Assembly: GCF_024586455.1 (NCBI RefSeq)
Contig: NC_065922.1
Location: forward strand, 33,910,089-33,974,088
Direction of reading: 5' to 3'
Source of the DNA: Bactrocera neohumeralis
Taxonomy: Eukaryota > Arthropoda > Insecta > Diptera > Tephritidae
DNA length: 64,000 nt
In this document: positions 58,701-64,000 of the stretch, piece after piece
Layout: each line of letters starts with the position of its first letter
Position numbering within the stretch: the first letter of the stretch is position 1
The notes under the pieces: generated by a model
What the model saw: the letters and a program-made list of their open reading frames with translations, nothing else
The model's database searches: none
What the model was told of the DNA's origin: nothing
Translations under genes and position numbers: made by a program

Positions 58701-61700
58701 AAATCTGTAATAACATAAAATTATATGTATGTGTAATTAAAAGCGAAAAAAATCCACAAAAAAAACGTAAAAACATGCAAGCGTCGTACCAACACTGTGA
58801 ACAATAACCACTACAACAACAGCAACATTAACAACATGTTAAGACGCCAAAGCATAAATCGAACGCATAGTTACCTTTGTAGGTACGTGCAATTGTTATA
58901 AATCTATGCACTAGCGTAAGCGTCCAGAGTGACAAAAGAAAGAGGCAATATTCGTTATTTGAGGTTATTTCAGGGTTGAGCATTGCTAAAGCGCTACACC
59001 GCGTGCCGTGCCGGGTAAGCAGTGCGTGCTAGTGCTAACGTCTTTAGTTTGCATGTATTATTTGTTGTTCTTTCCATACAATTATTTTCTTTTTCGATTT
59101 CGCGATTTTCTTTCGACGCCAAAAGGCAAATATTGTGTAAAACAAAACCAGTTAGTGGCGATGCGCAATTTCTCTTTTTTAATGTAAAAAAAACCGGTTT
59201 CGTGTAGGACTTCTTTTATTTTTTGTGCTTTGTTGTTGTTGCATAGTATTAGCTCGCATTGTGTTTCGTGAGGCGCAAATGCGTCCAACATGTACTTCTG
59301 GCCTCCTGTCGTTTGGAGAGCTTAACGAACAAGGCGCTTTGTATATGTATATATGTACATATGTATATGTATTTGTATTAGCGAATTCTTAGCTTGACAA
59401 CATGTTGCTTTGAATTATTTATTTGCTTTTGACTGATATATTCGTTTCCTTAAATGGTTAAGTTGGTGGTGGTTTTTGTTGATGTCATTTGCGTTGTTGT
59501 TGTTGTTGAGATTGCGCATATTTAGGAGTTAACTTGACAAGGTTTCATTTAAATATGTACATATATTGCGATTTGTGAGTTTAAATTTTTATTTTTATTA
59601 ATATTTATTTTATAGTTATTATCATTTTTATTAAGAAATTTTTTATAATATTTATTATATTTATTATTATATTTTTTTATTATTTTTGTTAATATTTAAA
59701 TTTTTTTTTTTAATTTTTGTTTTTATTAATATTTAATTTTTATATTTATATATCTTTTTTTTAATGTTTATATATATTTTTATAATTTTAATATTTTTTT
59801 TTTAGTTTTTGTTTATAATTTTGTTGTATACTTTTTTTTATTTTTTTTAGTAATTTTTAGAATATTTTCTCATATTTATGCAAAAATTTAGAAAAACAGT
59901 TTTTAGATCCATTAAATCTAAATCGACATTTTATAATCTAATTATATTAAATTTAAATTAAAAATTTTTGAGTAATTTTTTATGCTTTTATTAATTTTAT
60001 TTGAAAGTTAAATTAAAAAAAGAGTTTTTTGATGATTGTGTTGAATAATTATTGAATTTCTCATTATAATTTTCATTATATTTAATGATTACTGCTTAAA
60101 TTAATTTTGTTTCCAAATTTTTTATATTTTGACTATATTTACTTTATTTTGAATCAAAATTTCCCACTTCTTCATATCCTTCTTACTAAATTTGCATTTC
60201 TCATACGAAACAACACAATAAACACCAACAAAAACAAATAGTTATAGTTAAGCGCTTGTGTTGCAAAAAAAAAATAAAAAAAAAAAATATTTATATTAAA
60301 AAATTTCCGCGCAACAGATACAAAGTTATTGAAAAAATAATAAAAATAATAAAAATAAAATAATAATAACAAAATAATAATAACAAATGTGGAAAACAAA
60401 ACTGAAATCAAATATTTGTTGAGTATTTTACTATTATTATTATACTATATTAATTAATTCTTAAATCAAGTGAGTTGAATGTGGTGTTGCAGATTGAAAG
60501 GATTGGATAAAATAAATTTAATTACAATAAAAATTATAAATATTAAACATTAAATATAACAATATTATTACATTGAAATTTATAACTTAAAAAATAGTTA
60601 TTATTAATTAATATTTAAATGGAAAAAATATAGCATGTCGGATTAAATTAAAATAAACCTACGTATATACAATGAAAACAAGTAAATTTAATTTAAAATA
60701 TATGGATATATATAGAATCGATGAAAAAACAAAAACAACAAAACATTGCAGCAACAAACTTCACACTCCGAATTACAAACATACGCGCACACACACAGCC
60801 ACACCTACAAACAATTGTAAAAACAACATTACGCATACACATACATTCATATACATATATATATATGTACATATATACACATTCACGTCAAATACATAAG
60901 CATTCTTAGGATTTATGCTAACTAATAAAAAAAACTATAACATATACACATTAAAATTAATAACAGTTACAATAAATTTACAATTTAGGCAACTGCGAAA
61001 GTAATGTGTATGTATGAATGAAGCAAAGCAAACTGGAAAACAAAAAATAAAAATTAAAGTAAATATATATAAATATTTACATATACACATATGTATATGC
61101 ATGCCTGAAACGTTGGAGGTCCTTTTGAAACTACATTTTAGTACAGTAACGTTTAAAAAATTAGCAACAAAACGAGCAAAATGCAAATTATCTTACAAAG
61201 AGGAGAAGCAGAAAAAGGCAAACAATAAATTTTAACTACTGCGAAATTATAAAACATTTAACCGCAAGAAAACAGTAATAAAAATTACAAACATACATAA
61301 AAGCAGCAACAACATTGAATAAATGAAAGCGTTTATTTTTTTTATTTTAAATAAAAAATGCCTAAAAATTTTTAAATATTTTCTACCTGTGTCACTCCGT
61401 TTATTTGTGCGTTCGTTTGTTTGCTTCCGCTACAGAGATGCCGAAAAAGTAAAATTTATGTTCAAAACCAACGTCGTATTGAAATATTCAACGCCTAAAA
61501 GTATGTTAAATTATTTTCATCAACCATTTTAATACACAGTTGTCTTCGATTATATTTTTTGTACAAAAATTGCTTCGTTCTGTTTTCAGTTTGTGTTATT
61601 TGCAAATAATTTATTTGTTGATTTTGTTTGTACAGGTATGTATATTTTTGTTTCAAAACTTATTTTATTTGTTTGTAAGCACATTTTTCTTATCTAGTTA

Positions 61701-62106
61701 TTTTTTTAAATTTCATATGAATCTGATGAGAATTGTGCTGCATAACAGAATTCAAAACAGAAACAGAATCCAGCAAATTTAAACAGAAACAGGCAATGAC
61801 TAGCGGCAGCAGAATAAATTGCATTGCTCAATGCATTTATATTATTTCTGTTGCCCAGTTGTAAGGTTGCCAATATTAAAACTACAAACAAAAAATGAAA
61901 ATAAAATAATTCGGAAACAATTGTCGTTTTAGCAGAGGCAGAAAAAAATGTTTGAGTACTGTTCTCTTCTATTCAAATTTATTTTCTGTTCTTATTTAAA
62001 ATTTTAAGTGCTTATTTTTTCATTTCTGTTACAGCATATTTTTACAACATGTTTTAGTTGCAGCGCTGTATTTTTCTTTCAGTATTTTCTTCAATATTTG
62101 TTATTA
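58701..62106. other. Gene-free stretch downstream of Tlk
   Basis: A-rich to 58860, then a more balanced segment (58900-59340), then an almost pure A/T block (59570-60620), then A-rich transcript-like sequence (60660-61320) with an AATAAA at 61318. No frame carries a motif. It may include distal 3' UTR. Confidence 0.4.
59570..60620. repeat. A/T low-complexity block with strand switch
   Basis: T-rich on the + strand to about 59870 and more A-rich from about 60240. Built from T-runs, TATTTAT and TTATTA motifs. Confidence 0.65.
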
Positions 62107-62725
62107 TTATACCCTAAACAGTATATATTATGGCGAGGAGCTGAGTCGTTTAAGCCGGATGCGTCTGTCTATCTGTAAATACTAAAAACTAGTCCCTCAA
62201 GTTTTGAAATATCGCTCTGAAACTTTGTACATGTCTTTTTCTCCGTAAGGAGCAACTCATTCTTCGGAATCACCAATATGCGGTCTCTATGGTATATTGC
62301 TGATATAAAAACTGAACGACCAAAATTAAGTTCTTGCATGGAAAAATTTTCAATTTGAACAAGTATCTTTACGAAGTTGGGCGTCCGATAATGCAATGCT
62401 ATAATCTCATGTTCACATCGGACCACTAAAGCTTATACATACATATGTACAAAGCTGCAATGCAAAGCGACCGATCAAAATCAAGTTTTTGTATGGATAA
62501 CTTTTTTTATTTGACGACGTATTCACGAAATTTGGCATGGGTTTAATGTCCAAGACAATGCTGCAATCTAAAAGAAAAAAAAATTGTACAGATCGGACCA
62601 CTATAGTATATAGCTGCCATAAAAACTGATCGATCAAAACTAGGATACGGACTTTTTTATACTCCTTTATGCGTTAATAAATCCGCCAGTTAGCTTCGGT
62701 GGAGCCGAAGTTAACGTTTTTTCTT
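62107..62725 (+). repeat. Hairpin-ended dispersed repeat, copy 12
   Basis: The head TATACCCTAAACAGTATATA is at about 62109-62128, followed by GAGCTGAGTCGTTTAAGC, TCTGTCTATCTG, TATCGCTCTGAAACTTTG, and two internal units (CATCGGACCACTAAAGC near 62416 and GATCGGACCACTATAGTATA near 62591). The tail is GCTTCGGTGGAGCCGAAG, TTAACG, T-run, CTTA. Both ends are preserved. Confidence 0.88.
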
Positions 62726-62739
62726 ATTTTTGTTATTAT

Positions 62740-63580
62740 TATTTTTTCCTTTATTTTTTATATAGAATTTTATTTTTTAACTTTTTTTAGTATTTTTCTT
62801 ATATATTTTATACTTTTTAATATTTTTTTTTATAATTTTTTAATTTTTTTACATTTTTGTTTTACTTTTAAAAAAATTTTTTATAGACTTTTTTAATTTG
62901 TAATCTTTTTTAAATTTTTTTTAGTTTGTTTTAATTTTTTAAATTTTTTAGTTTGTTTTAATTTTTTTTAAATTTTTTAGATTTTTTTAATTTAATTTTT
63001 TTATTTTATTTTTTTTTATTTTAATTTTAATTTTTTTTTTTCAATTTTAACTTGTTTCCAATTTTAATTATTTGTTTATTTTTTCGCTTTTATATATTTT
63101 TTTTAATTTTTGGAAATTAATTTTGGACTGTTAATTTTTTTATAATATTTCCTTAATTTATTAATATTATTACATATAATATTTTTTTTTTATATAAGTT
63201 TTTTATATATCTTTTAATATATTTTTACATATATTAATTTTTTTGTATAATGCTAGTTTTTTATTTCATAATTTTAAGTTTTGTTGTTTCGTTTTACTTT
63301 AGGTTGTATTTATTTCTTTCAGTTAGTGTTTATTTTATTTTATATGATTTTTTATTAATTGTTTTTGTTATTTTGATATTTTGTAAATTTTATAAATTTT
63401 TTCAAATATTTTTTTTATACTATTTTTATATTTTTTAAAATTTTTTTAAATCTTTGTATATTTTATTTTTCATATTTTACTATCATTTTTTTATTGTTAT
63501 TTTTTATTTTTATATTTTTTTATTATATTTTTAATTTTGTTTTATTTTATTTTTATTTTTTCTTCCTGCTTTTCCAACTT
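62740..63580. repeat. T-rich low-complexity block
   Basis: About 840 bp, overwhelmingly T with interspersed A on the + strand (TTTTTTAATTTT, TTTATATTTT). Open frames of Phe, Tyr, Leu and Ile arise from the bias and are not genes. Confidence 0.75.
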
Positions 63581-64000
63581 TGTTGTAATTTTCAATTTTA
63601 GTATTTCACATCATCATTAACATCAACATCGTCCACTTTTCGAAAATTTGGAAAACGAAAACTTTCGCATATGATAGTATACCAAAAGTAATTACAACGA
63701 ATAAATTATTTTTTCATAAGGCCATACTGTAAATTGTTCATATGTAATTAAAGCGTGATGAAAAACACTAGCAAATCAACAGACAGACACATAAAATGGT
63801 CAACAAACATACAAATCACATAACACAAAAAACTAAATAAATACTTTTGAAGATTTCATTCATCAATAATAAATGATAACAACAAAAAAGAAGTGAAAAC
63901 TAAAACTTTAAGTATTTTGTAATATACATATTTAAAAAAGAAAGAACTTCCAAAGCAAATCCAGTAAATTAACAAAGCAAAAGCAAAAATAAATCAACAT
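63581..64000. other. Gene-free A-rich stretch at window end
   Basis: From about 63640 the composition changes to A-rich, leader- or trailer-like sequence. No gene supportable before the window ends. Confidence 0.4.

Overview
The window looks like nuclear DNA of a higher fly. It is AT-rich and intron-bearing, it is full of CATA/TATG microsatellites and decayed mariner-type transposons, and it carries one long poly-glutamine-rich gene. A dispersed repeat with ~155-bp internal units and hairpin ends matches, from memory, a family common in tephritid fruit flies (Bactrocera/Zeugodacus/Ceratitis), so a tephritid is my best guess. No bacterial-type operons, rRNA, tRNA or CRISPR were seen.

The only confidently recognised cellular gene is Tousled-like kinase (Tlk, + strand). 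Its common coding part has six exons: 50877-53435, 53777-53955, 54020-54212, 54278-54483, 55217-55436 and 55518-55787. All junctions are in phase and give 1,208 aa from the ATG at 50877. The order is poly-Q/low-complexity N-terminus, basic nuclear-localisation-like cluster, TLK coiled coils, kinase domain, poly-Q tail. An alternative 5' coding exon (44616-44888) fits in phase 0 and would add 91 residues. Upstream, several leader-like stretches end in good splice donors (about 17.3, 30.4, 36.8, 43.8, 48.8, 49.9 and 50.7 kb). This suggests that much of the first 50 kb is the multi-promoter 5' region of Tlk. Four of these leaders end in phase 1. A candidate 5-nt microexon at 50802-50806 would bring exactly those four into frame with the common exon.

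The rest is transposon debris and low-complexity DNA. There are four mariner (DD34D-type) remnants (1.3-2.8, 4.9-5.7, 32.0-32.7 and 33.0-33.65 kb), a mariner-derived miniature element (7.1-7.6 kb), a Tc1-like remnant (17.9-18.5 kb), piggyBac-like TTAA miniature elements (6.5-7.1 kb, 54.7-55.2 kb, part at 8.85 kb), two non-LTR retrotransposon scraps (9.2-9.6 and 21.6-21.75 kb), and twelve copies of the hairpin-ended tandem-unit repeat. Two insertions sit inside Tlk introns. Long, almost pure A/T blocks lie at 3.9-4.4, 25.4-26.2, 28.3-29.6, 59.6-60.6 and 62.7-63.6 kb.

Downstream of the Tlk stop is a long A-rich 3' region with many possible poly(A) signals. It starts with a 204-codon open frame that is in the same frame as Tlk but separated from it by two in-frame stops.
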